In this document: piece by piece, positions 1 to 8,368 of the stretch
How the letters are laid out: every line of letters starts with the position of its first letter
Position numbering within the stretch: the first letter of the stretch is position 1
Assembly (NCBI RefSeq): GCF_001907245.1
Contig: NZ_MQSU01000002.1
Span: forward strand, 62,001-126,000
Direction: 5' to 3'
Length of the DNA stretch: 64,000 nt
Source: Boudabousia liubingyangii
GTDB taxonomy: Bacteria > Actinomycetota > Actinomycetes > Actinomycetales > Actinomycetaceae
The notes under the pieces: generated by a model
The model's database searches: none
What the model saw: the letters and a program-made list of their open reading frames with translations, nothing else
What the model was told of the DNA's origin: nothing
Program-made: the position numbers and the translations under genes

Positions 1-1
1 C

Positions 2-109
2 GAGCAGGTCTCCCGCGATATTGATCGTGACAAGATCCTGACCGCTCAGCAGGCCCTCGAATACGGCCTGATCGACCAGGTACTAGAGTCGCGGAAAGCC
101 CCGCGCTGA
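2..109 (+). CDS. clpP: ATP-dependent Clp protease proteolytic subunit, C-terminal fragment
   Basis: The first 35 codons of the window read EQVSRDIDRDKILTAQQALE and on to YGLIDQVLESRKAPR, then TGA. This is the familiar C-terminal end of ClpP (the D-R-D...A..A..YGLID segment that closes the Clp protease fold). The 5' part lies outside the window, so catalytic Ser and His cannot be seen. ClpP forms the tetradecameric peptidase chamber fed by ClpX or ClpC. The partner gene clpX is found 8.3 kb downstream on the same strand, separated by a xylose gene cluster; in most actinobacteria the two are adjacent. Confidence 0.93.
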   Translation, partial: EQVSRDIDRDKILTAQQALEYGLIDQVLESRKAPR

Positions 110-134
110 GTAGGGTTCATCTAAATAACTCAAA

Positions 135-186
135 GTTTTGGGGTGGGTTTAGGAAGTTTTAAAACTTCCTAAACCCACCCCAAAAC
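135..186. terminator. Perfect 52-bp palindrome between clpP and xylR (bidirectional terminator)
   Basis: A 26-bp arm starting GTTTTGGGGTGGG at 135 is followed directly by its exact reverse complement ending at 186. The arms begin and end with runs of T and A, so on either strand the RNA would form a long GC-cored hairpin followed by U residues. It lies between the convergent ends of clpP and xylR and is best read as a bidirectional rho-independent terminator. Bases 187-225 hold nothing else recognisable. Confidence 0.85.
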
Positions 187-225
187 AATTCCAGAAACCA
201 AATAGTTTATGGGATAAACAATTAT

Positions 226-1479
226 TTAGAGCCAGCGTTCAGGTTCAGTTAAGAAGTGGTCAAAAACTTGGAATGCCGCACCTAGAGAAGGTAAATCGAC
301 ATCGGAAGAACCCGCCAGTACTTGGTTGGGTGCATAGTTACTGGAAAGTACTCTTTGATTGAGCTCTTGCTGGATTGTAGGTCGCAAGGCTTCCGTTAAT
401 TCTGCTAGGTGACCGCCCAGCACGATGGTGTGGATATCTAGAACATTTACTACGCCTGCTAGGGCTTGGCCTAAGGCTCGCCCAGCTCTAGCTACCGCCT
501 TCTGGGCTAGATGATCACCGTCGGCAATCGCCTTCAACAGGTCTGCACCGGGGGTGGTAACTGGACGACCGGCATTATTCATTAGGGCGCGCCTACCGGT
601 GACCGTTTCCAAACAACCACGGGCGCCACAAGTACACAGAGCCCCGTTAGGATCAATGCAAACGTGGCCGATTTCGCCGGCCCAGCCATTAGCGCCATTA
701 AGGATTTGGCCGTCCAAAACCGCGGTCATACCAATGCCAATCTCACCCGAGATAAAGATGAATGAATCATGCTTGACGACGCCGCCGGGGCGCTTGGCCC
801 TAACCACCTGGGAGGTGACGTTAGATTCGTTGGCTACCTGCAGGTAGGTCTGGCCTGTTACAAAACCTTGTAAGTACTCCGTAAAATCTCGGTCATTCCA
901 GCCGAGGTTAGGGGCGCGCAAAAGGTAGCGGGCGTCCTCGTCCACTAGGCCGGGGAGGGAAAGGCAAGCGCCCAATAGGCGTCCCTGAGGATACTTTTTA
1001 AGGGCCTGTAGGCAGTTAAGGGCTAAGCCGCGTAATCTTTCTAGGACTTCTTCTGGATCTCTGTACCTTAGGTCCTGGTCGACGCTTTCGAGGGCGACTG
1101 TGGCACCACTTAAAGAGACTAATCGGGCCGAAAGTCCTGAAACGTTAACAGCTAATCCTAGCGCGAAAAGTGCTTCCGGATTGATTTCCATGGGGATGCC
1201 GGGGCGTCCGGGTCCCTTATCGAGTTCTTGGTCTAAATCCTTGGCAGGGCGCAGAAAACCAGCATTTAGAAACTCTTCGGTCAATTTGGAGACCGTCGCT
1301 CGAGTAATGCCCGCTCTTTGGGCAATTTGGGCGCGAGAAACGGGTCCGTCGGCCTCGAGGAAGATTTTTAAAACGGTTTGTAGGTTTAGTTCTCTGAGGT
1401 TTCCGGGGATAAAACCACGTTTTTTGTCGGATTTCGTCTTTGGAATTTGATCCGTACCACTATTTTTCGTGCTTTCCAT
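226..1479 (-). CDS. xylR: ROK-family transcriptional regulator of xylose genes (XylR-like)
   Basis: A 417-aa protein with an N-terminal winged-helix segment (VSRAQIAQRAGITRATVSKL) followed by a ROK/actin-like sugar-binding domain. The ROK zinc motif is visible as CTCGARGCLE, and the glycine-rich stretch GEIGIGMTAVLDG matches the ROK signature. It is divergent from xylA with about 70 bp between starts, the usual arrangement for a XylR repressor that is released by xylose. I chose the ATG at 1479, not the TTG 18 bp upstream, because a good -10 hexamer (TATAGT, 1486-1491 on the minus strand) sits 6 bp before it, which suggests a leaderless transcript. The regulatory target is inferred from position; the family is clear. 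Confidence 0.9.
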   Translation of the reverse strand: MESTKNSGTDQIPKTKSDKKRGFIPGNLRELNLQTVLKIFLEADGPVSRAQIAQRAGITRATVSKLTEEFLNAGFLRPAKDLDQELDKGPGRPGIPMEINPEALFALGLAVNVSGLSARLVSLSGATVALESVDQDLRYRDPEEVLERLRGLALNCLQALKKYPQGRLLGACLSLPGLVDEDARYLLRAPNLGWNDRDFTEYLQGFVTGQTYLQVANESNVTSQVVRAKRPGGVVKHDSFIFISGEIGIGMTAVLDGQILNGANGWAGEIGHVCIDPNGALCTCGARGCLETVTGRRALMNNAGRPVTTPGADLLKAIADGDHLAQKAVARAGRALGQALAGVVNVLDIHTIVLGGHLAELTEALRPTIQQELNQRVLSSNYAPNQVLAGSSDVDLPSLGAAFQVFDHFLTEPERWL

Positions 1480-1482
1480 AGT

Positions 1483-1511
1483 TTGACTATACCGCAAAAA
1501 AGGATTAGTTT
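1483..1511 (+). promoter_or_regulatory. xylA promoter, overlapping the divergent xylR promoter
   Basis: Reading towards xylA there is a -35 TTGACT (1483-1488), a 17-bp spacer and a -10 TAGTTT (1506-1511). On the minus strand the xylR -10 TATAGT (1486-1491) overlaps the xylA -35, so the two promoters are interlocked. The xylA start has a GAGGAG ribosome site at 1541-1546. The assignment is by motif match only. Confidence 0.5.
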
Positions 1512-1520
1512 AGTTTCTAT
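1505..1520 (+). promoter_or_regulatory. Candidate XylR operator, copy 1
   Basis: The 16-bp sequence TTAGTTTAGTTTCTAT covers the predicted xylA -10. The same 16 bases occur in inverted orientation upstream of xylG (5448-5463). The TTAGTTT core resembles half-sites of known XylR boxes of the ROK family. Two exact copies, both in front of xylose genes, support a shared regulator site; binding is inferred. Confidence 0.55.
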
Positions 1521-1551
1521 CCAAATAAAAACTCAAAGATGAGGAGCAGAA

Positions 1552-2721
1552 ATGCGCAAACCACAACCTTCGGATAAATTCTCTTTCGGCCTCTGGACTG
1601 TGGGCTGGACTGCTGGTGACCCCTTCGGTGAACCGACCCGTCCCGCACTTGATCCCTGGGCCTACGCCGAAAAGCTCGCTGAACTAGGCGCTTGGGGCTT
1701 TACCTTCCACGATAACGACGTCTGGGCCTTCGACGCCTCTGACGCCGAACGTGCCGCCCGCGTCGAAAAGCTAGCCGAAGCTGCTAAGGCACACGACCTA
1801 ACCATCGAAATGGTTACCACCAACACCTTCAGCCACCCGATCTTCAAGGATGGCGGTCTCACCAACAACGATCGCAACATCCGCCGCTTCGGCCTCAAGA
1901 AGATCCTGCGCAACGTTGACCTAGCCGCTGAACTAGGCGCCACCACCTTCGTCATGTGGGGCGGCCGTGAAGGCTCTGAATACGATTCCTCCAAGGATCT
2001 AAACGCAGCTTTCGATCGTTACAAGGAAGGCCTAGACACCGTCGCTGGCTACATCAAGGAAAAGGGCTACAACCTACGCATCGGCCTAGAACCCAAGCCG
2101 AACGAACCCCGTGGCGATATCTTCCTACCCACCGTTGGTCACGCCCTAGCCTTAATCGCTGAACTAGAAAACGGCGACGTTGTGGGTCTAAACCCCGAAA
2201 CTGGTCACGAGCAGATGGCAGGCCTAAACTACACCCACGCTCTAGCTCAGGGTCTAAACGCCGGCAAGCTATTCCACATCGACCTAAACGGCCAGTCCGG
2301 CATCAAGTACGACCAGGACAAGGTCTTCGGCCACGGCGACCTAATCTCCGCCTTCTTCACCGTCGACCTACTAGTCAACGGCTTCCCCAACGGTGGCCCC
2401 AAGTACGAAGGCCCCATCCACTTCGACTACAAGCCGGCTCGTACCGATGGCATGGACAGCGTCTGGGAAACCGCCGCTGCCAACATGGAAATGTACCTAA
2501 TGCTGGCTGAAAAGGCTAAGGCCTTCCGTGAGGATCCTCGTACCCAGGAACTCATGCGTCAGTCCGGTGTCTTCGAACTAGCTGAACCGACCCTAGCCGC
2601 CGGCGAAAGCTACGACGATTTCATGAATGCCAACGAAGATGTAGACGTTGATGCCCTAGCCGCACGCGACTACCACTTCGTAGAGCTACACCAGCAGGCA
2701 ATGCGTCACCTAATCGGCTGA
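1552..2721 (+). CDS. xylA: Xylose isomerase
   Basis: The 389-aa protein converts D-xylose to D-xylulose in the cytoplasm and has the length of the short (class I, actinobacterial) isomerases. The catalytic pair is visible as His53 and Asp56 in FHDNDVWAF. The metal ligands are Glu180 and Lys182 (GLEPKPNEP), Glu216 and His219 (NPETGHEQ), Asp244 (FHIDLNGQ), Asp254/Asp256 and Asp292 (FDYKP). It is the first gene of the xylAB-FGH cluster and has a strong GAGGAG ribosome site. Its leucine codons are overwhelmingly CTA (about three quarters by hand count), a sign that CTA is a favoured codon here. A strong hairpin follows it at 2741-2781. Confidence 0.97.
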   Translation: MRKPQPSDKFSFGLWTVGWTAGDPFGEPTRPALDPWAYAEKLAELGAWGFTFHDNDVWAFDASDAERAARVEKLAEAAKAHDLTIEMVTTNTFSHPIFKDGGLTNNDRNIRRFGLKKILRNVDLAAELGATTFVMWGGREGSEYDSSKDLNAAFDRYKEGLDTVAGYIKEKGYNLRIGLEPKPNEPRGDIFLPTVGHALALIAELENGDVVGLNPETGHEQMAGLNYTHALAQGLNAGKLFHIDLNGQSGIKYDQDKVFGHGDLISAFFTVDLLVNGFPNGGPKYEGPIHFDYKPARTDGMDSVWETAAANMEMYLMLAEKAKAFREDPRTQELMRQSGVFELAEPTLAAGESYDDFMNANEDVDVDALAARDYHFVELHQQAMRHLIG

Positions 2722-2740
2722 CCCATTAACTAGCTACTAG

Positions 2741-2781
2741 GGCTTTTCGGGGCCCGCAATCACAGTGGGCCCCGAAAAGCC
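2741..2781 (+). terminator. Intercistronic hairpin between xylA and xylB
   Basis: The 15-bp arm GGCTTTTCGGGGCCC (2741-2755) pairs perfectly with 2767-2781 across an 11-nt loop. No T-run follows on the plus strand. It could act as a partial terminator or as a 3' stabiliser that raises xylA mRNA over xylB. The rest of the 130-bp gap holds only a minor 5-bp stem (2789-2804) and the xylB ribosome site. Confidence 0.7.
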
Positions 2782-2851
2782 ACCAATCGGTTCAACGACG
2801 AACCAGCCCCCTCGCATCACCAAAGACGGTAGATCAGCGTAAAGGACAAAA

Positions 2852-4285
2852 ATGACAAAGTATGTAGCCGGAATCGACTCATCCACCCAATCTGTAAAAG
2901 TACTAGTCTGCGACCCCAACAGTGGCAAGATCGTACGTCAAGCTTCGGCCAAACACCCCGACGGAACAGAAGTTGATCCGCAAGCTTGGCTAGACGCCCT
3001 TGAACAGGCCCTCTCAGAGGTTGGCGGCCTCGATGACTGCCTAGCAGTCAGCGTCGCAGGCCAGCAACATGGCATGGTCCTGCTAGACGAAAAGGGTGAA
3101 GTAATCCGTCCCGCCCTCCTCTGGAACGATACTCGCTCCGCGAAGGCTGCAGAAGACCTCATTGAAGAACTCGGAAACGGTGACGTCGAAGCAGGTAAAG
3201 AAGCCTGGGCCAAAGCTACCGGTAGCGTCCCCGTTGCCTCCTTCACGGCCACTAAACTACGTTGGGTAGCCGACAATGAGCCGGAAAACGCCGCTCGTAT
3301 CCGCGCGATCTGCCTCCCACACGACTGGTTGAGCTGGAAGCTATCCGGTTCAGAAGATCTGAACACGCTAACCACAGATCGTTCCGATGCCTCCGGTACC
3401 GCCTACTTTGACCTAAGTGGCGACCACTACCGTTATGACCTCCTGGCACTAGCCCTAAAGATCGACGAGGAAGCGGCAAAAGAAATCATCCTGCCGCGCG
3501 TCCTCGCCCCCTCAGAGAGCACCCAGACCGTTAGCGAAAAATACACCAAGTCCGAAGTTAAAATCGGCCCCGGCTGCGGTGACAATGCCGGCGCCGCCCT
3601 CGGCCTAGGCCTAGAACCCGGCGTCGCTTCCGTCTCTCTAGGCACTTCTGGTGTGGTCGCGGCAGTCTCTAGCCAGCCGGTCTCTGACCCCTCAGGGCTA
3701 GTCGCTGGTTTCCAAGATGCCACCGGCAACTGGTTACCTCTGGCCTGCACCCTTAACGCTTCTCGAATCGTTGACGTAGTCGCCCGCATGATGCAGGTGG
3801 ACTACCGAACCTTCGATGAACTGGCCCTCAAAGCCGAACCGGGCGCCGGCGGTATTACTCTGACCCCGTACTTCGCGGGCGAGAGGACCCCGAACCTGCC
3901 AGAGGCCACTGCCAGCTTTACCGGTATGAACATGGAAAATACCACTCCTGAAAACCTAGCTCGAGCAACCTGCGAAGGCCTTTGCGCCCTCATGCGTTAC
4001 GCCCTCGACGCCATGAACGAAGTGGGAGCCGGCATTGAACAGGCCGTACTAATCGGTGGGGGAGCAAAGTCCACCGCCGTTACCGAATTCATTAGTCCCA
4101 TCCTGGGCGTTCCCGTAACCGCCCCGGAACCCGGCGAATACGTGGCTCTCGGTGCCGCACGCCAAGCAGCATGGGTAGCCCTTGGGGAACTACCTGAATG
4201 GACCACCGATGCTGCTGAACTGCCCCGCAAGGGCGACTACACCGAAACCCTAGAACGAGCCCGCAACCGTGCGCTCGACTACTAA
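2852..4285 (+). CDS. xylB: Xylulokinase
   Basis: A 477-aa FGGY-family carbohydrate kinase that phosphorylates D-xylulose to xylulose 5-phosphate for the pentose phosphate pathway. The N-terminal ATP-binding motif is YVAGIDSSTQSVKVLV. The catalytic Asp lies in GPGCGDNAGAALGLG, and the C-terminal adenosine motif in LIGGGAKSTAVTEF. Length matches the family (about 480-500). An AAGGA site precedes the ATG. It sits directly after xylA and before the transporter genes, which supports xylulose rather than another FGGY substrate. Confidence 0.95.
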   Translation: MTKYVAGIDSSTQSVKVLVCDPNSGKIVRQASAKHPDGTEVDPQAWLDALEQALSEVGGLDDCLAVSVAGQQHGMVLLDEKGEVIRPALLWNDTRSAKAAEDLIEELGNGDVEAGKEAWAKATGSVPVASFTATKLRWVADNEPENAARIRAICLPHDWLSWKLSGSEDLNTLTTDRSDASGTAYFDLSGDHYRYDLLALALKIDEEAAKEIILPRVLAPSESTQTVSEKYTKSEVKIGPGCGDNAGAALGLGLEPGVASVSLGTSGVVAAVSSQPVSDPSGLVAGFQDATGNWLPLACTLNASRIVDVVARMMQVDYRTFDELALKAEPGAGGITLTPYFAGERTPNLPEATASFTGMNMENTTPENLARATCEGLCALMRYALDAMNEVGAGIEQAVLIGGGAKSTAVTEFISPILGVPVTAPEPGEYVALGAARQAAWVALGELPEWTTDAAELPRKGDYTETLERARNRALDY

Positions 4286-4307
4286 AAGAATCAAAGGAGA
4301 ACCCAAG

Positions 4308-5438
4308 ATGGCTTCACTCAAGAAGATTAGCGCCGTCCTCGCCTGCGCCGCCCTAGCACTAGGCACCGCCGCCTGCTCGGATACCCGCAGCTCGGACAGC
4401 AAGTCCGGTAGCTCAGCTGAAAGCACCAACGCATCCGACCAGCTAGTCGGTATTTCCATGCCCACCAAGTCCCTAGAACGCTGGAACCGCGACGGTGCCC
4501 ACCTGCAGGAACTACTGGATAAGCAGGGCTACAAGACCGACCTCCAGTACGCTGACAACAAGGTTGGCGACCAGATTTCCCAGATCGAAAACATGGTCAA
4601 CAAGGGCGCCAAGATCCTAGTCGTAGCCTCCATTGATGGCTCCGCACTTGCTCCCACCCTCGATAAGGCTCACGCTAAGGGCGTCAAGGTCATCGCTTAT
4701 GACCGCCTGATCCGTGATACCGAATCCGTTGACTTCTACGCCACCTTCGATAACTACAAGGTCGGCAAGATGCAGGGTGAATACCTAGTCAAGGCTCTAG
4801 GCCTAGACCAGGGTAAGACCGGCATTAACTTCGAACCCTTCGCCGGCTCTCCCGATGACAACAACGCTAGCTTCTTCTTCGCTGGCGCTTGGGACGTGCT
4901 AAACCCCTACGTTGAAAAGGGCGCCCTAGTGGTTCCTTCCGGCAAGGCTCCCAAGACCAATGATCAGTGGCAGTCCATCGGTATTAAGGAATGGTCGCTA
5001 AAGTCCGCACAGGACGAAATGCAGACCCGTCTAAACACCTTCTACAAGGATAAGAAGGTACAGGCTGTCCTATCTCCGAACGACTCTATCGCTCTAGGTA
5101 TTACCCAGGCTCTAGTTGCCGCTGGCTACCAGGCTGGCCCCGAATACCCGCAGCTAACCGGTCAGGATGCTGACGAAGCAAACGTCAAGAACATCATTGC
5201 TGGTCTACAGTCGATGACCGTTTGGAAGGATACCCGTACCCTAGGTGAGGTTGTCGCCAAGATGGTTGACGAGGTCGCACAAGGTAAGGACGTCACCGTT
5301 AACGACAAGGAAACTTACGATAACGGCAAGAAGGTTGTTCCGGCTTACCTAATTGACCCGGTCACCATCACCAAGGAAAACATCAACGAAAAGCTCGTTG
5401 ACTCCGGTTTCTACAGCAAGTCTGACCTAGGCCTCTGA
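4308..5438 (+). CDS. xylF: Xylose ABC transporter substrate-binding lipoprotein
   Basis: A 376-aa periplasmic-binding protein of the ribose/xylose type (PBP type 1). The N-terminus is a lipoprotein signal (MASLKKISAVLACAALALG) with lipobox LGTAAC and Cys23 as the lipid anchor, followed by a Ser-rich linker. Family features include NKGAKILVVASIDGSALAPTL, the YDRLIRD sugar-contact segment and the hinge SPNDSIALGITQAL. I chose the ATG at 4308 because AAAGGAG lies 8 bp upstream; an in-frame start at 4269 would overlap xylB and bury the signal peptide. CTA leucine codons dominate, as expected for an abundant binding protein. Confidence 0.94.
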   Translation: MASLKKISAVLACAALALGTAACSDTRSSDSKSGSSAESTNASDQLVGISMPTKSLERWNRDGAHLQELLDKQGYKTDLQYADNKVGDQISQIENMVNKGAKILVVASIDGSALAPTLDKAHAKGVKVIAYDRLIRDTESVDFYATFDNYKVGKMQGEYLVKALGLDQGKTGINFEPFAGSPDDNNASFFFAGAWDVLNPYVEKGALVVPSGKAPKTNDQWQSIGIKEWSLKSAQDEMQTRLNTFYKDKKVQAVLSPNDSIALGITQALVAAGYQAGPEYPQLTGQDADEANVKNIIAGLQSMTVWKDTRTLGEVVAKMVDEVAQGKDVTVNDKETYDNGKKVVPAYLIDPVTITKENINEKLVDSGFYSKSDLGL

Positions 5439-5447
5439 GTCTAGAAA

Positions 5448-5463
5448 ATAGAAACTAAACTAA
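5448..5463 (+). promoter_or_regulatory. Candidate XylR operator, copy 2, before xylG
   Basis: ATAGAAACTAAACTAA is the exact reverse complement of the 16-bp motif at 1505-1520. It lies in the 58-bp gap between xylF and xylG, which suggests that xylGH can also be read from their own XylR-controlled promoter. No clear -35/-10 pair is visible here, so the internal promoter is uncertain. Confidence 0.5.
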
Positions 5464-5496
5464 GAAGACAGCGATAAGAAAGAAAAAGGGGGAAGA

Positions 5497-7041
5497 ATGC
5501 TCACAGATGAAGTCATCTTGCAGATGAAGTCCATTACCAAGGCATTCGGTGGCATTAAAGCCCTCAGTGACGTAAACCTAACCGTAAAACGCGGTGAAGT
5601 ACACGCCATCTGTGGGGAAAACGGTGCCGGTAAATCCACCCTCATGAACGTCCTGTCCGGGGTCTACCCGTACGGCAGCTATGAGGGAGACATTGAATAC
5701 CTAGGTGAGGTTTGCAAGTTCAAGTCGGTGCGCGACTCTGAGAAAGTCGGGATCGCGATCATCCACCAGGAACTTGCCCTGAGCCCCTACCTCTCTGTCG
5801 CAGAAAACATCTTCTTAGGAAACGAAAACCGCAAAGGTTTCTTGATCGATTGGGACACCACCCGGGCCAACGCCCGCAAGCTACTAACCCGGGTGGGTCT
5901 CGACGTCAACGTTGATACCCCGGTCGGCGAACTCGGCGTCGGCAAACAGCAACTCATCGAAATCGCCAAGGCCCTATCTAAAGAAGTAAAGCTACTGATT
6001 CTAGATGAGCCCACCGCCGCTCTAAACGATGAGGACTCGGCACACTTGCTGGACCTGATGCGCTCACTGCGTGATGAGGGCGTCTCAATGATTATCATCA
6101 GTCACAAGCTGAATGAAATCGCAGCTATCGCTGATTCCACCACCATCATCCGTGATGGTCAAACCATCACCACTTTGGACATGCACTCTAAAGAAGGCGT
6201 GACCGAAGACCAGATTATTAAGCACATGGTGGGTCGTGATCTTTCAAACCGTTATCCCGAACACCAAGCCAGTGTAGGCAGTGACGTCTTCAAGATCGAA
6301 GACTGGACGGTTTCCCATCCGGAAGATCCTTCCCGCTTGGTACTTGATAAAGCCAACCTCGAAATCAAGGCTGGAGAAATCGTCGGGCTAGCAGGCCTAA
6401 TGGGCGCTGGACGAACCGAGCTGGCAATGAGTATCTTCGGACGCAGCTATGGCAACTACCTAGGCGGTAAAGTTACCAAGAACGGCCAAGAACTAAATAC
6501 CAAAACCGTGCGCCAGGCGATTGCTTCATCCCTAGCCTACGTGCCTGAAGACCGCAAGAGTCTAGGTCTTAACCTAATCGAATCGATTCGACGTAATACC
6601 ACTGCGGCTGCTCTTGGAAAGACCTCCCATAATGGCGTAGTCAACCAGCACAATGAGCGAAAGATCGTCTCTGACTTTATTCGTGATCTGCGAATTAAAG
6701 TCTCTTCAATGGATAATGAAGTCTCTTCGCTCTCTGGTGGTAACCAGCAGAAGGTCGTACTTTCGAAGTGGATCTACACTGATCCGGAACTGCTGATTCT
6801 AGACGAACCTACCCGCGGTATTGACGTGGGCGCAAAGTTCGAAATCTACCAGATTATTGACCGCCTAGCCGATGACGGCAAAGCAGTCCTAATGATTTCT
6901 TCCGAACTACCGGAACTCCTAGGTGTATGCGATCGCATTTACACCATGGCATACGGCCGAATCACCGGCTGCCTAAATAAGGGCGATGCCACCCAAGAAA
7001 GCTTGATGCAACTTATGACCCTGGAAAAGGATGGAAAATAA
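5497..7041 (+). CDS. xylG: Xylose ABC transporter, ATP-binding protein (two fused nucleotide-binding domains)
   Basis: A 514-aa sugar-importer ATPase with two ABC domains in tandem, as in RbsA/XylG/MglA. In domain 1 (about 1-245) Walker A is GENGAGKS (40-47), Walker B LLILDEPTAALN, and the signature is the divergent LGVGKQQ. In domain 2 (about 260-514) Walker A is the degenerate GLMGAGRT, the signature is LSGGNQQKVVLSKW and Walker B LLILDEPTRGID. Such an asymmetric pair is normal for the family. It powers import of the XylF-bound sugar through XylH. A purine-rich AAAAAGGGGGAAG site precedes the ATG. Confidence 0.95.
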   Translation: MLTDEVILQMKSITKAFGGIKALSDVNLTVKRGEVHAICGENGAGKSTLMNVLSGVYPYGSYEGDIEYLGEVCKFKSVRDSEKVGIAIIHQELALSPYLSVAENIFLGNENRKGFLIDWDTTRANARKLLTRVGLDVNVDTPVGELGVGKQQLIEIAKALSKEVKLLILDEPTAALNDEDSAHLLDLMRSLRDEGVSMIIISHKLNEIAAIADSTTIIRDGQTITTLDMHSKEGVTEDQIIKHMVGRDLSNRYPEHQASVGSDVFKIEDWTVSHPEDPSRLVLDKANLEIKAGEIVGLAGLMGAGRTELAMSIFGRSYGNYLGGKVTKNGQELNTKTVRQAIASSLAYVPEDRKSLGLNLIESIRRNTTAAALGKTSHNGVVNQHNERKIVSDFIRDLRIKVSSMDNEVSSLSGGNQQKVVLSKWIYTDPELLILDEPTRGIDVGAKFEIYQIIDRLADDGKAVLMISSELPELLGVCDRIYTMAYGRITGCLNKGDATQESLMQLMTLEKDGK

Positions 7042-7043
7042 AC

Positions 7044-8210
7044 ATGTCTAACCTAAGTAAAAAATTAGGGATTAACGTCCGGGAATACGGTATTCTGGGC
7101 GCCCTTGTTATCATCATTATTTTCTTCCAAGCGATTTCTAAGGGCAGTCTGCTAGACCCCAACAACGTGGCTTCACTTATTCAGCAGAACGCTTACGTGA
7201 TGATCCTGGCCATTGGTATGACCATGGTGATTATCGCTCGACACATCGACCTATCCGTCGGCTCTACCGTAGGTCTAGTTGGTGGTATCGTCGCCTACAC
7301 GATCAGTCAATGGGCACTATCTTGGCCGTTAGCGATCCTCCTCGGCCTAGTAGTCGGTGCAGTTATTGGAGCTTGGCAAGGCTTCTGGGTAGCCTACGTG
7401 GGAGTTCCCGCCTTCATCGTGACCCTAGGTGGCATGCTGATCTTCCGCGGCCTCACAATCCTTTTGGTAGCCCGCACTATTTCCAGCCTTCCCACTGGCT
7501 TCAATGCGATCGCCAATGGTTCAGTTCCGAACTGGCTAGGCTTTGCCGGCGACCTAGACGTCGTCACCCTGATCCTAGGTGCAGTTACCATCCTGGCCTT
7601 CGTCTACAGTTCCTTCCGCAGCCGCCAGAAGAAGGCTGCACACGCTGAAGAAACCATCTCCATGGGATTGTGGATCGGCCAGATCGTACTAGTATCACTA
7701 GGTATTGGTTACCTAACCTACCTGCTCGCCCTATCTGCCGGTGGTACCCCAATCGTGCTAGTCATCATCGGCGTGCTGGTCGTGCTCTACAGCCTCCTAA
7801 TGGGACGCACGGTATTCGGCCGTCACATCTACGCCGTAGGTGGCAACCTAAAAGCCGCACAGCTAAGCGGTGTTAACACCAAACGCGTTGACTTCATGGT
7901 CTTCGTAAACATGGGCATCCTAGCAGCACTAGCCGGTGTCGTAACCACCGCCCGCTCCGGTGCCGCAGTTTCCAACGCCGGTAACATGTTCGAACTAGAC
8001 GCCATCGCCGCCGCCTTCATTGGTGGTACCGCAGTCTCTGGCGGTAAGGGTAAGATCTCCGGCGCGATTATCGGTGCGCTAATCATGGGTGTGCTGAACA
8101 TGGGCCTCTCCATCCTCAGCGTCGACCCGGCTTGGCAGCAGGTCATCAAGGGCCTAGTCGTCATCTTGGCAGTTGCCGTCGACATCGTCAGCAGCCGTCG
8201 CAACAACTGA
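7044..8210 (+). CDS. xylH: Xylose ABC transporter permease
   Basis: A 388-aa polytopic membrane protein of the RbsC/XylH (BPD_transp_2) family, with about ten hydrophobic segments. Family features are MVIIARHIDLSVGSTVGLVG near residue 70, the GVPAFIVTLGGMLIFRG stretch, AVGGNLKAAQLSGVNTKR and the C-terminal AAAFIGGTAVSGGKGKISG loop that contacts the ATPase. It begins 2 bp after xylG stops, so the two are translationally coupled. The homodimer forms the channel for the XylFG importer. Confidence 0.95.
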   Translation: MSNLSKKLGINVREYGILGALVIIIIFFQAISKGSLLDPNNVASLIQQNAYVMILAIGMTMVIIARHIDLSVGSTVGLVGGIVAYTISQWALSWPLAILLGLVVGAVIGAWQGFWVAYVGVPAFIVTLGGMLIFRGLTILLVARTISSLPTGFNAIANGSVPNWLGFAGDLDVVTLILGAVTILAFVYSSFRSRQKKAAHAEETISMGLWIGQIVLVSLGIGYLTYLLALSAGGTPIVLVIIGVLVVLYSLLMGRTVFGRHIYAVGGNLKAAQLSGVNTKRVDFMVFVNMGILAALAGVVTTARSGAAVSNAGNMFELDAIAAAFIGGTAVSGGKGKISGAIIGALIMGVLNMGLSILSVDPAWQQVIKGLVVILAVAVDIVSSRRNN

Positions 8211-8253
8211 GGCCAGTAAGTAGTAGAAACGCTACTTTACTCACAAAAACCTA

Positions 8254-8292
8254 AGATTTCGGCGAATGGGAGCTTCCCATTCGCCGAAATCT
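8254..8292 (+). terminator. Terminator after xylH
   Basis: An 18-bp perfect stem starting AGATTTCGGCGAATGGGA (8254-8271) with a 3-nt loop pairs with 8275-8292. It is followed by GTGTGTCC rather than a T-run. It ends the xylose cluster and separates it from clpX. A GATAAT hexamer further on (about 8315) may be the clpX -10. Confidence 0.75.
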
Positions 8293-8368
8293 GTGTGTCC
8301 GCCAGAAAATCAGCGATAATAAACGTATTCTAGGAAGACCCTATACACGCCCAAACCTGGGAGGGCTA

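Noticed and set aside
8211-8368. A small RNA between xylH and clpX
   Set aside because: The only structure is the terminator at 8254-8292; no independent promoter-terminator pair is clear.
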